From NCBI GenBank assembly GCA_021234155.1, contig JAJEKV010000022.1, positions 5,849,852-5,913,851 on the forward strand: a DNA stretch of 64,000 nt, read 5' to 3'. The first letter of the stretch is position 1. The number at the start of each line of letters is the position of its first letter. This DNA comes from Isoetes taiwanensis. Lineage: Eukaryota > Streptophyta > Lycopodiopsida > Isoetales > Isoetaceae. The notes under the pieces were generated by a model. That model was not told the origin of the DNA. It saw only the letters and a list, made by a program, of their open reading frames with translations, and did not search any database. Below, in pieces: positions 42,735-53,551 of the stretch. Position numbers and translations under genes: made by a program.

Positions 42735-44338
42735 CCACTCCTGAACCTGAGGCAAAGAAGGTGGATGGAGTTTCTCGAAGAATATGACTTCGAGATAGCC
42801 TACAAGCCAGGCAAGCTAAACGTAGTCGCAGATGCGCTCTCCAGGAAGCCCTTGAAGACGAGGATGCATTGCAATGCCATATCAACGCTCACAAGTGAGT
42901 ATGGCAAGAAGATTGAAGAGACCTTGCCAACAGATTGCGACTTTAAAGAAGTATGGGCAAGCCTCTCTAAAGAGGCAAGAACAGACAAAGAAGGGAGGCC
43001 TTCAAGAACTATAAAAAGGAAAGAAACCTCCTATACCATAAAAACAAGTTGTGTGTACCAGAATCTTCGGGAGTAAGAAAATTAATTCTACATGATACAC
43101 ACAATAGCCCCATAGCTGGCCATGCAGGGTTTATGAAGACATACTTCAAGATTAGAAGCAGCTACTTCTGACCCGGCATGAAGAATCATATAGCAAGGTA
43201 CATTCGTGAGTGCCAGATATGCCAGCAAACAAAGGCGGAGCAACTCCGAATCTCAGGTGCCGTTGCCAGTGCCAAATGCTAAGTGGGAAGTCATAAGCAT
43301 GGACTTCATTACAGGGCTTCCAAGAACAACAAGAGGCAAGGATGCCCTGATGGTGGTGGTGGATAAGTTGTCAAAGATGGCACACTTTGTGCCGTGCAGG
43401 ACAACAGACACAGCATTGGATACTGTCATCCTATTTACTAAGGAGATTTTTAGACTCCACGGCATGCCGAGGGAGATAATCTCGGATAGGAACTCTAAAT
43501 TCATGAGTGCATTTTAGCAGGACCTATTTACCACCATCCAGACGAAGCTCTCTATGAGCACAACATATCATCCACAAACAAATGGTCAGACGGAGCGAAC
43601 CAATAGGATCATTGAAGATATGCTAAGGAACTATGTGTGGAACAAACAATCTAGGTGGGAAGATTTCATCCACTTAGTAGAGTTTGCCTACAATAGTACC
43701 AAGCAGGAGTCATCTCAGATGTCTCCTTTTATGATCAATTATGGGTACCAGTGTCTTACCCCAGATACTTGGCACAATCCAGTGTCAAAGGTGGAAGTCT
43801 CCCAGCAGATGCTTTTGGATATGCAGCAGTTGGTGGAGGAGGTAAGAGGTTACCTTCTAGCAGCGAGAAGTAGGCAGAAAAGTGTAGCCGATAAGCATAG
43901 AACGGTAAGGGAATTTCAAGTGGGAGACAATGTGTGGTTGAAGATCAAGGTGAAGCAGGCCAAGCTCCGCATCGGCAATTGCAAGAAGCTTGCTCCAAGA
44001 TGGGCTGGACCTTTCAGGATAACTAAAAGAGTAGTACCCAATCCTACAAGTTGGACCTGCCAGCACATCTCAAAATCCATAGGGTTTTCCATGTAAGTCT
44101 CCTAAAGAGGCACACTCCTAATCCAGAGGAAGTATTGGAGACAACCGAGTTACTGGAAATGACGGACGACCAGCTTGAAATCGTCCCAGAGGTTCTTCTT
44201 GACAGGGCTTATAAGAAGACAAGAAGATCCAAATTTCTCCAATACCTTGTGAAATGGACGCACTTACCTGTGGAGGACGCTACGTGGGTACTACAATCAG
44301 ATTTGGAGAAGCAGTACCCCCAATTCATGGAGCAATGA
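42735..44338 (+). pseudogene. family B chromovirus pol, RNase H end to chromodomain
   Basis: A 5'-truncated Ty3/gypsy copy that begins within RNase H ([20 protein letters not shown], then NVVADALSR). Integrase follows: HDTHNSPIAGHAGF with C..C (CQICQQTK), core VISMDFITGLPRTT, SDRNSKF and NGQTERTNRIIEDML, then WAGPFRITKRV and, after a small frame change near 44035, LDLPAHLKIHRVFHVSLLKR. It ends with a chromodomain (EVLLDRAYKKTRRSKFLQYL, then ATWV). Stops at 43075, 43170 and 43517 and frame changes near 43050-43260 break it. The left edge falls close to a TTGCCCCTAGGGGGCAA motif that resembles one in the family B LTR, so the truncation may have involved recombination near LTR sequence. Confidence 0.92.
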
Positions 44339-45112
44339 AAGGGTCGGCTTGTCACCGAAGTAGTCGACACTGACTCGATAGGTGAGTGGAAGGTAGATTA
44401 AAAAGTCTACTTCCGTCTCACGAAAGTAGACGACCTTGAGAGATAAGAGGTCATTCAGGCATGCATTGATAGATTAGCACCTCTAGTCAATGCCTACCAC
44501 GGGAAGGATCCTTCACGCCCAAATACGGGGAGGACACCACCCTTCACGTCAAAGGCAACTAAAGGTGTAGGCATGAGTGTCATCCTAGGCATGATAGGGC
44601 GTTGTCTCCACGGCCACGATGGAAGAAACATCCTCTTCCTACGCCGGGAGATTAGTCTTGCATCCATGTAAATTCTAATTAATGGGTGGTTCCCTAACAA
44701 CCAACTTTAAAATAATTAAATGTGTACTAACGAAGTGTTGGACCTGCAGGCCAATAGGAGAGTCTAGCGGCAGGAAGGTCACACTGCGAAGACTTGCAAC
44801 ACATAATTTTGTCATGATGTGTTGTAAGGGAACGATGTGGAACCTTAAGTAGGAAATTTTGAAACTATGTTAATAATGATAATGGTATAAGCCATAAAAT
44901 TTTGTGAATAATAGACGATAAAGCAAGAGGATGAAATAACCTCTTATCATAGTATAATATTAAACAAGGATGTGTTATGAATAATCAAAATATTACCTTG
45001 GAGTAATCACGTTGTAAAGTTATATGTATTAAATGTAATTGCAGGATATGCAGGGTTCCAAGGTGGGGAGACGCGTGATGCTGAGGGCAGCATCAATTCA
45101 AGGTGGGGAGAT
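44339..45112 (+). other. 3' untranslated region of the family B copy, ending in a polypurine tract
   Basis: Non-coding between the chromodomain stop and the LTR. It contains a block (AAAGGTGTAGGCAT to CTTCCTACGCC, about 44548-44645) conserved in the older copy at 63675-63762. It ends with AAGGTGGGGAGAT, the polypurine tract, directly before the LTR. Confidence 0.8.
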
Positions 45113-46657
45113 TGTGACGTTCCAGTATAATATATGCCCCAAATACGTATATTATACTGCCATGTCACGTGTACATGTCATCATGATAGGTACTAGCGAG
45201 ACGTAGAGGGTTGCACCTAGGGGGCATCCTCGTTGCACCTAGGGGGCAACCTCGTAAGTTGTGCATGTTTAATAAACATATGCAACTATAAACCCCATGC
45301 CAAATGGCAAAACCCCATTTGACCATTGTTAACCTAACCCTACGGGTGTCTATATAAGGGCTTCCCCCTTAAACCCTAAACCAATCTTGCTTTTTGGCAA
45401 TTAGAGTTTCCCAGACCCATTCCGGTCAAGCCAGGACTCTAGTTCGCATTGCCAGGCTCTGAAAAGCCGCCCTTGCACAACAGATCTTCCAGCAGCAGCA
45501 GTGTATTCGGTGGGATCAGAAGCATGGACGCATTCCGAGGATCTGGAGCAAGTAAGGCGCCAGGTAAATAGTCATTCTGTTGTGCAAAGCCGCCTTTTAG
45601 CTTGGCAATGAACTGGTTTAGCATGTTAGTTCAGCCTTAGAGGCCTTATAGATCCCGAGATCATAAGCTCTAACAAAAGAACCTAGCTTTGGATGTTTAG
45701 GTAGGTAGATTAGATGTTATTCTACATTTCAGTTCTTGATGATTATGGTGTTCATTCTATGCTCTCCCGTGTATTGGGAAGGGGGATAGAGACCCTAAAA
45801 GCCTTTGTAGCAGATGTTCCTAGAATAGCCTCATTAATACCCAATTAATGCGACCCGTGCACAAGAGCCCGCCTGGTTGTGGGTCAAGGGGCCAGACCGA
45901 TGAAGAAGGGGGACTTGTCCCATCACTGATTGATCCCTCTGGTGTGTAAAGCCTAAGCTAGGCTTAATGGTTTGCCACTGAGTGTGGGCAAGGCATGAGC
46001 TCGACACCTTTGGGGTGATGCGTCGCCTTCCATGAGGTTAAGTCGAATAAGGGCAGTGGCCCTCTAGCCACCTGTGATGGGCATGCATGCCTCTGGAGGG
46101 GAGGTGACTCTCCTCCTGCCTCATCGGGGCTGGCGAGATGCAACCCAGTAGTAGCCCTCTCGGCTATGTACCCGGCAGGCTACGGCCCGGTCCCAATACT
46201 TTTCAGCCTACTCTGCAAAGTGTGCACGGGAGGGGCGGATAGAGTGGACTACCCAACAACCATGTTCTTATGCTATCCCAATTCATTGCCATGACTCGGT
46301 CTGCATTAACTTCTGGAGGCCCAAGCCATCAGTCGATCCCCTATGAGTCTGAGCCCCCGGGTAGGATCTCCCCATGTTGATGCTATTGATGTTGTTGTAT
46401 ATGAGATGTTATGATGTACTCACCCTTCGAGGTGAGCTTATTGATGTATTGATGTTATGTGCTCATGTTCATTCACGCTTTCGCAGCTAGGACGGTCCCG
46501 AAGGAAGACGGGCAAATGACCCATCCACTCTTCCCTCACTGGCCCAGTTCATGGGATTGGTGTCAGGTGGATGGCCCATGCTAGTTTGGCTATCAGGGGG
46601 ATGAACTCCGCCTTCGGATACGATGGGAGTATCGTATACGAAGTAGGGGACGTCACA
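45113..46657 (+). repeat. family B 3' LTR, 1.55 kb
   Basis: Starts TGTGACGTTCCAG after the polypurine tract and ends GGGGACGTCACA, so the ends are inverted (TGTGACGTC/GACGTCACA). It matches the LTR at 49666-51230 over its whole length and the partial LTR at 47070-47987. It holds a duplicated GTTGCACCTAGGGGGCA motif (45212 and 45233) and a TATA box at 45350. No matching 5' LTR is left for this copy. Confidence 0.93.
45350..45383 (+). promoter_or_regulatory. LTR promoter: TATA box with AAACCCTAAAC motif
   Basis: CTATATAAGGGC followed within 15 bases by TTAAACCCTAAACC. The same pair is present in the solo LTR (49914-49947). The ACCCTAA motif lies downstream of the TATA box here, unlike in the H3-like gene, where it lies upstream. 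Confidence 0.65.
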
Positions 46658-46760
46658 TACCGCATCTCCCCTCGAGAACTATCCAGGGATTCAAAATTGC
46701 AAGGATTCTAAATTTGCGATGAATGTCTGCAACTTGGAACCCGCAGGCCACAAGATGAAA

Positions 46761-46796
46761 GGGAACGCCGCATGCAGCATATCATGCGGCGTTCCC
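46761..46796. repeat. perfect 14-bp stem-loop
   Basis: GGGAACGCCGCATG, 8-base loop, CATGCGGCGTTCCC. Not preceded or followed by CTRR, so it does not meet the Helitron 3'-end pattern. It sits between the family B LTR and a LINE fragment. Confidence 0.9.
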
Positions 46797-46849
46797 GTGC
46801 ACGGTTTCCAACCCCATCCCATTTGAAAAAAGAAGAAATGTTTGTTTGC

Positions 46850-47060
46850 CTAAAGCTAGCCAATTTTTTGTCTTGGTTTTACAGGAATTTGAATATTATC
46901 ATGCCTAATAACTTGTTTCAAATTATTATGAATGATTCTACATTCAAGAATACCATTTGCTTTAGTGCACTATGGAATGTTTGGAAGTGCATGAATAGAT
47001 GTTTGCATGGAGGGCATAAAATATCATGCATTTGAATTAAGCTAAATTTTATTTATGACT
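46850..47060 (+). mobile_element. LINE fragment, same family as 1-1251
   Basis: FQIIMNDSTFKNTICFSALW, then NVWKCMNRCLHGGHKIS, nearly matches the peptide at about 120-240 in this window. Only about 200 bases remain; no tail is seen. It lies directly before a truncated family B LTR, so one of the two interrupted the other. Confidence 0.75.
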
Positions 47061-47069
47061 ATTTTCTGT

Positions 47070-47987
47070 TATTTCAGATTCATTGGATGATGTTGGATTG
47101 CTCTGTGTGCACCTCTTATGTATTGGGAAGTGGGGTAGAATCCCAAAGCCTCTTAGATGATAATTCTAGTATAGCCATATTAACATCCAATTAACGCGGC
47201 CTAGTTGTGGGTGGCGGGGGTAGACCGGCTAACAAGGAAGGCTTGTCTAACTACAATTGATCCCCTTGCGTGTAGCGTCTATGGGGGTACGTTGGGGGTA
47301 GGCCTAATAGCTTGCAACTGCGTGTGGGAAATGTATGGGCTCGACACATCCTAGGTAATGCGTGTCCTCAGTGGGATTCAAGTCGTGTACGGGCATGGAA
47401 AACCATGGCTCTCTAGCTCGCCTATAGTTGGCATGGACCATCTGGAGGGGAGTGATCTCTGCCTACCTCCTCGGGACTGGGAAGATGCAACCCAGGAGTA
47501 GCCCTTTCAGTTATGCCCTCGACAGGCTACGGTCAAGTCCTAAGGCTTACCAACCTATTTGCAAAGTATGCATAGGAGGGGTGGATGGAGTGGACTAACC
47601 AACAACCATGTTCTTATTGCCGGTCAAATCCTTGCCATGAATTATGTCTGCAATGACTTTTGGAGACCCAAGCCTCAGTTGATCCCCATGAGTCTGAGTT
47701 TGGTAGGACTTCCCTTTTTGATGTTGTTTACTGTTGTTGTATATGTTATGCTATGATGTTGTTATGGTGATTCCACTCTTCAAGTGGTTGTGTATGTGAT
47801 ATGATATTATGCACTTATGTTTATGCACTTCCATAGCTAGGCTGATCCTCAGGGACATGGGATAAATGACACGTTTATTCTTCCCACATTGGATTCTTGC
47901 TCACCATCAAGAGTCTGACATCGGATAGACGATGCTGGTAGAAGGGAATCTCCTGTTCATATAGAATTTGAGCAAGGGGGCGTCACA
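47070..47987 (+). repeat. family B LTR, 5'-truncated and diverged
   Basis: Aligns with the last ~920 bases of the LTR at 45113-46657 (shared landmarks TATTGGGAAG, GGTTGTGGGT, TGAGTCTGAG, GATGTTGTT) and ends GGGGGCGTCACA. It differs far more from the other two LTRs than they do from each other, so it belongs to the older copy that continues to its right. Confidence 0.82.
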
Positions 47988-48079
47988 GACTCACAACAAC
48001 CTCTTCGTGACGAATGCAGCGCTCGCGGAGCTAGGAGGATGGGAAACTCCTCCAAAACATAACAACAAGGAAGCGCACG

Positions 48080-49665
48080 ATTATATTCAAGGCGAATTTC
48101 ACATTCTTGCAGCTATTGATATTAATAATATTGAAAGTTAATACAACATCGTATACATAATTGGAAAAGTAAAAGCCAAATCTTTTATAGTCATGATAGA
48201 CAGGGGACGCACTCATAACTTTGCTTTGCCGGGAATGGTAGACATGTTGAACCTCCTAACCTTGAAATACAAGTCTAGTCCCGTGGTACTGGCAAGTGGA
48301 GCAATCAGGCACACCGCAGGAAAAAGAGTGAACTTTGATATAGACTTGTCAGGTATCAATATTGGAATGGGCACCAACGTTATGAACATAGGGAAATATG
48401 ATCTAATAATAGAAATGGACCTTATTCCAACAAAAGCAGTGATTGATTGTGCAATCGAAAGGTAACCCTGGCAGCACCAAATGGTAAGAAATAACAAGGA
48501 TGTTATTCTAATAATGCAATGCATATCTAGGAAGAAACATGAAAAAGCAAGAAGTAGCATATATCTTTAAGTTGAAACTTAAGGATGAGGACAATCAAGA
48601 AGAAGAAGAAGAGGACAAGACTTTGAGCAAGTTGTCTAAACAAGTTGCCAAGGTAGTCGAGGAATCCATAATTTGTTCCCAGATGCGATCAATGAACTTC
48701 CTCCTTGTAGGAGAATTGAGTGCGAAATAGTGCTTGAACCAGGCACTAAGCCCATGAGTAAGGAACCATAGAATGATGACCCATGAAGAAGCAGTTGCAA
48801 TAACTCTTAGATCTAGGCTTCATATGACCTAGCATCTCTCTGTTTGGCGCATGTATCTTATTTGTCAAGAAGAAGTATGGAAGTTTGAGGATGTGCATCA
48901 ATTGTTGACAGCTAAAAAAGCACACTATCAAAAACAAGTACACCCTATTGAGATCAGATGATGTCGTGGATCAGCTGCAAGGGGCAAAGTTCTTCTCAAA
49001 ATAGACTTGAAATCCGGTTATCATGATCACCAGATTAGGATAAAGGAGGAAGATATTCACAAAATAGCTTCCAGAGCAAGGTATACCACTATGAGTTCAA
49101 GATCATGCCATTTGAATTGTCCAATTTCCCCTTAACCTTCATAAGACTCATGAACGACATCTTCCGTGGTTCCTTCATGATTTTGTCATTATATTTCTCA
49201 AGGACATTCTAGTTCATAGTAGAACCTTGGAGGACCATGTCAAACACTTAAAAAAGGTTCTTGAAAGTCAACTCTATGTTATCCAAATATCACTTTGCAA
49301 CCACAAAGGTCGAGTACTTGGGGCACATCATATCGGCTAATGGCATCTCCACAAATCCCACAAATATTCGAGTGGTAATCGAGTGGCTCACACCAAAGAA
49401 TTTCTTGAGGTGGGGAGCTTCTTAGGCTTAGTAGGTTATTACAAAACATTTGTGAAGAACTTTGCCAAGATAGTAGCACTATTGACGGATCTTGCCAAAG
49501 CATAGAAGATAAAGAATTGGGTGGACCACTGGCATAAAAAGGCTGTAGAAGGATTGAAAAGTTAAAAGAAGCTCTGACAACTGCCCCACTCTTGACATTA
49601 CCACATCCAGAGAAGGATAAGTTAATAGCAACTGATGCCCACAAGATTGCAACTGGAGCAGCACA
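48080..49665 (+). pseudogene. older family B copy: protease and reverse transcriptase relic
   Basis: Protease: VMIDRGRTHNF (about 48190), where the usual DSGS is DRGR, so the active site is lost. The frame stays open to 48465 (NIGKYDLIIEMDLIPTKAVI). Reverse transcriptase traces follow in scattered frames: KFFSK near 48990, FLKDILVHSRTLEDHVKHLK (about 49190, second-strand Asp of the DD pair replaced by Lys), then VGSFLGLVGYYKTFVKNFAK (49410) and RNase H start with LIATDAHKIATGAAQ (49620). Gag is missing: the protease region follows within 100 bases of the LTR at 47987. Many stops and small indels; clearly the oldest retroelement here. Confidence 0.85.
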
Positions 49666-51230
49666 AGTGACGTTCCAGCATAATATACGATCCAAATACG
49701 TATATTATACTGCCTCGTCACACGTACATGTCACGAATGACATGTACTTGAGAGCCGTAAAAGGTTGCACCTAGGGGGCAAGAGTTGCACCTAGGGGGGC
49801 AACCTCGAATGTTGTGCATGTTAAATAAACATACACAATTATAAACCCCATGGACCCCATTGCCAAATGGCTAAACCCCATTTGGCCAATGTCTAACCTA
49901 ACCCTAAGGGTTTCTATATAAGGGCTTTCCCCTTAAACCCTAAACCTTTTCTTCTCTTTGCATTTAGGGTTTCCCTTGAGCTCCCTTTCCTCTCTCGCAT
50001 TTAGGGTTCTCTTGAGCCATTTTGGCCAAGCCAAGACCCCAATTCGCATTGCCAGCCTGCTCTGAAAAGCCGCCTTTGCACAACAGATCTTCGAGTAGCA
50101 GCAGTCTTCAGCAGGATCAGAGGAATGGATGTATTCCGAGGATCTGGAGTAGGTCGAGTACCAGGTAATTAGTCATTCTGTTGTGCAAAGCCGCCTTTTG
50201 GCTAGGCAATAAGCTGGTTTAGCATATTCATTCAGCCATAGAGGCCTTATAGATCCCGAGATCATAAGCCTAACAAAGGAACCTAACTCTGGATGTTAGA
50301 TAGATTAGATGCTGATCTTCATTTCAGTTCTGTGATGATGTTGGTATTTCACTCTGTGACCTCCATGTATTGGGAAGGGGGGTAGAGGCCTAAAGCCTGT
50401 ATAGCAGATGACTCTAGACAGCCTACTAGTTCCCAAATACATGCGGCCCGTGCACAGGAGCCCGCCTGGTTGTGGGTGGCGGGACTAGGCCGGTTGACAA
50501 AGAGGAACTTGTCCCATCACGGTTCGACCCCTCTGGTGTGTAAAGCCTACCGGGGGTCTATGTGAGCTAGGCTTAATGGCTTGCCACTGCGTGTGGGCAA
50601 GGCATGAGCTCGACACCTTTGGGGTGACGTGTCACCTTCCATGAGGTTAAGTCGAATAAGGATGAGTGGCCCTCTAGCCACCTGTGATGGGCATGCTTGC
50701 CTCTGGATAGGAGGTGACTCTCCTCCTGCCTCATCGGGGCTGGGGAGATGCAACCCAGTAGTAGCCCTCTCGGCTATGTAATCGGCAGGCTACGGCCCGG
50801 TCCCAATACTTTTCAGCCTACTCTGCAAAGTGTGCACGGGAGGGGCGGATGGAGTGGACTACCCTCAGCCATGTTCTTATGCCAGCCAAATCCATTTGCC
50901 ATGAATTGTGTCTGCAATGACTTCTGGAGGCCCAAGCCGTCAGTCGAAACCCCCTTGAGTCTGAGCCCTGGGTAGGATTCCCTTTTGTTGTTATTGCTCA
51001 TGTTGATGTTGTTGTATAAGTGATGATTATGATGTGTTCACCCTTCGAGGTGATTGTATTGATATATTGTTATTATGTGCTCATGTTTATTCACGCTTCC
51101 GCAGCAAGGTCGACCCGAAGGGAGACGGGAGTGGAGTCAGGTGGATGGCCCCTGCCAGTTTGGCTGTCAGGGGGAATGCTCAGTCTTCTGATACGATGTG
51201 TGCATTATATAAGAAGTAGGGGATGTCACA
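49666..51230 (+). repeat. family B solo LTR inserted in the older copy
   Basis: Full-length LTR (start AGTGACGTTCCAG, end GGATGTCACA), matching 45113-46657. It splits the RNase H of the older copy: GAAQ on the left and LQMQEKRVVVCGSQKMNDAE on the right. The flanks GCACA and TTACA could be a worn 5-bp target duplication. A lone LTR inside another coding region is the product of recombination between the LTRs of a once complete element. Landmarks include the doubled GTTGCACCTAGGGGG motif (49763, 49785) and a TATA box at 49914. Confidence 0.9.
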
Positions 51231-51235
51231 TTACA

Positions 51236-52979
51236 AATGCAAGAGAAAAGAGTCGTGGTATGTGGCTCTCAAAAAATGAATGACGCCGAGACTCGCTATC
51301 AAACCCATGATCAGAAGTTGCTAGCAATAGTAAGCACACTTAAAATTTGGAGATACTACTTGTTGGAAAAGGAAGTTCCAGTTGGACGCAGATCACTATA
51401 GTCTCCAATATGACTTCACCCAACCACATCTTAATCTAAGACAGAGAAGATGGATGGAATTCCTGAAGGAATATAACTTGGAGATAGTATAAAATCCAGG
51501 TAAACTATATGTGGTTGCAGATGGACTCTCAAGGTATCATTTAACAACAAGGATACATTGCAATGCCATATCAACACTCAACAGTGGATTTGGCAAGAGA
51601 ATAGAATAAATGCTGCCAACAGACAAGGATTTCCAAGAAGTATAGGCGAGCCTTTCCAAGGAGGCAAACACAGAGAAAGAAAGAGGGACCTTCAAACATT
51701 TTAAGAAGGAAGGTAACCTCTTGTACTATGAAACAAGCTATGCATGCCAGAATCATCGAGAGTGAGAAAGCTAATTCTCCACGACACGCACAATAGCCAA
51801 ATAACTGGCCATGCGGATATCATCTACTTCAAGATAAGAAGTAGCTATTATGGACTAGGCATGAAGAAGCAGATAGTGAGATACATTCAAGAGTGCCAGC
51901 TATGTTAGCAAACAAAACCAGGGCAACTTCGAAGGCCAAGAGCACTAGGACTTTTGGCGGTCCCAAATGCCAAAAGGAAGGTAATACATAATATGGACTC
52001 CATAACATGGCTGCCAAGGACCGCAAGAGACAAGGATGCCTTAATGGTCATGGTTGACACATTGTCGCAGATGGTGCACTTCATGCATTATCGATCCACG
52101 ATATGACCCTAGACACTGTCACGCTCTTCATAAAAGAGATCTTCAGACTCCACGAAATGCCAAGAGGAATCATAGAGATCCGAAGTTCATGAACGCATTC
52201 AAACGAAATCCTCCACGACTACAGTCTATCATCCAGAAACAGATGCACAAACGGAGCGCACCAATCGAATATTGGAAGATATTTTGAGAAATTATATCTG
52301 GAACAAGCAGTCGAAATGGGAAGATTATATCCACTTGGTAGAATTTGCTTAGTAACATCAGCAAACAAGAGTCATCGCACAAGAGTCATCCCACGTGTCA
52401 TCATTCATGATAAATTATGGCTATTATGCTTAACTCCAGACACTTGGCACAATCCATTGTTCAAAGTAGAGATTTCTCAATAGATATTAGTGGATATGCA
52501 ACTGTTAGTCGAAGAAGTTCAGGGATATCTACTAGCAGCAAGAAGATGTCAGAAGAGACAACATTTGGCTTCAACAAGCAAAGCTCCACATCAATAACTG
52601 CAAGAAACTTGCTCCAAATTGAGATGGATCATTTAAGATAGTCTAAAGAGTAGGTAATCAGATCTACAAATTGGATTTACCAGTTCAGTTGAAAATCCAT
52701 AGAGTTTTCCATACGTAAGTCTTCTAAAGAGATACATCCTAAATTCAGAGGAAGTGTTGGAGACACCAGCATTACTGAAAATGTCTGATGAACAATTTGA
52801 GATTGTTCGAGAAGTTCTTCTTGACAAATCATTCAAGAAAACAAGATCATAGTTTCTTCAATACCTTGTCAAATAGACGCACTTATCTATGGAAGACGCT
52901 ACATGGATATTACAATTAGATATTGAGAAACATTATCCACAATTTATGGAGCAATGTAAAGGTCAACTCGTCACCAAAG
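51236..52979 (+). pseudogene. older family B copy: RNase H, integrase and chromodomain relic
   Basis: Continuation of 48080-49665 after the solo LTR. RNase H ([38 protein letters not shown]), integrase zinc motif (LILHDTHNSQITGHA, CQLC), core (MDSITWLPRTARDKDALMVM), VYHPETDAQTERTNRILEDI (about 52210), WNKQSKWEDYIHLVEFA, KLDLPVQLKIHRVFH, and chromodomain traces ending near 52950. Stops interrupt nearly every block. The copy's 3' untranslated region is cut at 52979 by the 10.5-kb element and resumes at 63507. Confidence 0.88.
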
Positions 52980-53540
52980 TGTTTAGGGTCTGGGTTCGGG
53001 ATCTCCTGTAAGACAGCCCTCCATGAGGACCCTTGGATCAAACAGGAGAATCCTAGCTGAGTGTCACGCGGGATTTTGCAAAAGAACAGAAAGGAAGAAA
53101 CAGGAAAGAACAAACAACAAACAATGAAGAAAATAAGACTTCCTTGATATCACTGACTGTACATGAGCTCTCGAAAATCGAGAGAAAGACTAGAGACAAT
53201 GACTAAAACTCATCTAGAAAACTGAGTTCTATCTCTACTCATATATATAGTATAACGGCCTTGGGCCCAAAATAGGTGTTTGGCAGATCTCGCTACCAAC
53301 TCCTTGATGAAAGCTTGATTTTCCAGGAATTTGGCAGTGCCTTCGTTATCTGCCTGGAATCACGCAGTACTTCTGCAGGGCTGTCATTTATCTGTTCTCT
53401 GTCTCTTCTTCGGCGTGGTCTTGGGCGTGGTCTTCGGCGGGGGTCTACTTCCTGATGGTTGACCTTGACATGGTGCCTTATTCCTGCCCTGATCCGTGGT
53501 CTTCATGAATAGTCCTGTACCTGGACATACATGATTAACA
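52980..53540 (-). repeat. 3' LTR of the 10.5-kb element
   Basis: 561 bp, near-identical to 62938-63501. It includes the tandem CTTCGGCGTGGTCTTGGGCG / CGTGGTCTTCGGCGG pair, and the minus-strand TATA motif CTATATATATGAG at about 53239-53251. Confidence 0.95.
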
Positions 53541-53551
53541 CTCCCCCAACC
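53541..53551 (-). promoter_or_regulatory. polypurine tract
   Basis: Minus strand GGTTGGGGGAG immediately before the 3' LTR (TGTTAATC). Primer for plus-strand DNA synthesis. Confidence 0.8.

Noticed and set aside
46761-46796. Helitron 3' end
   Set aside because: The hairpin is convincing but no CTRR follows within about 12 bases on either strand.
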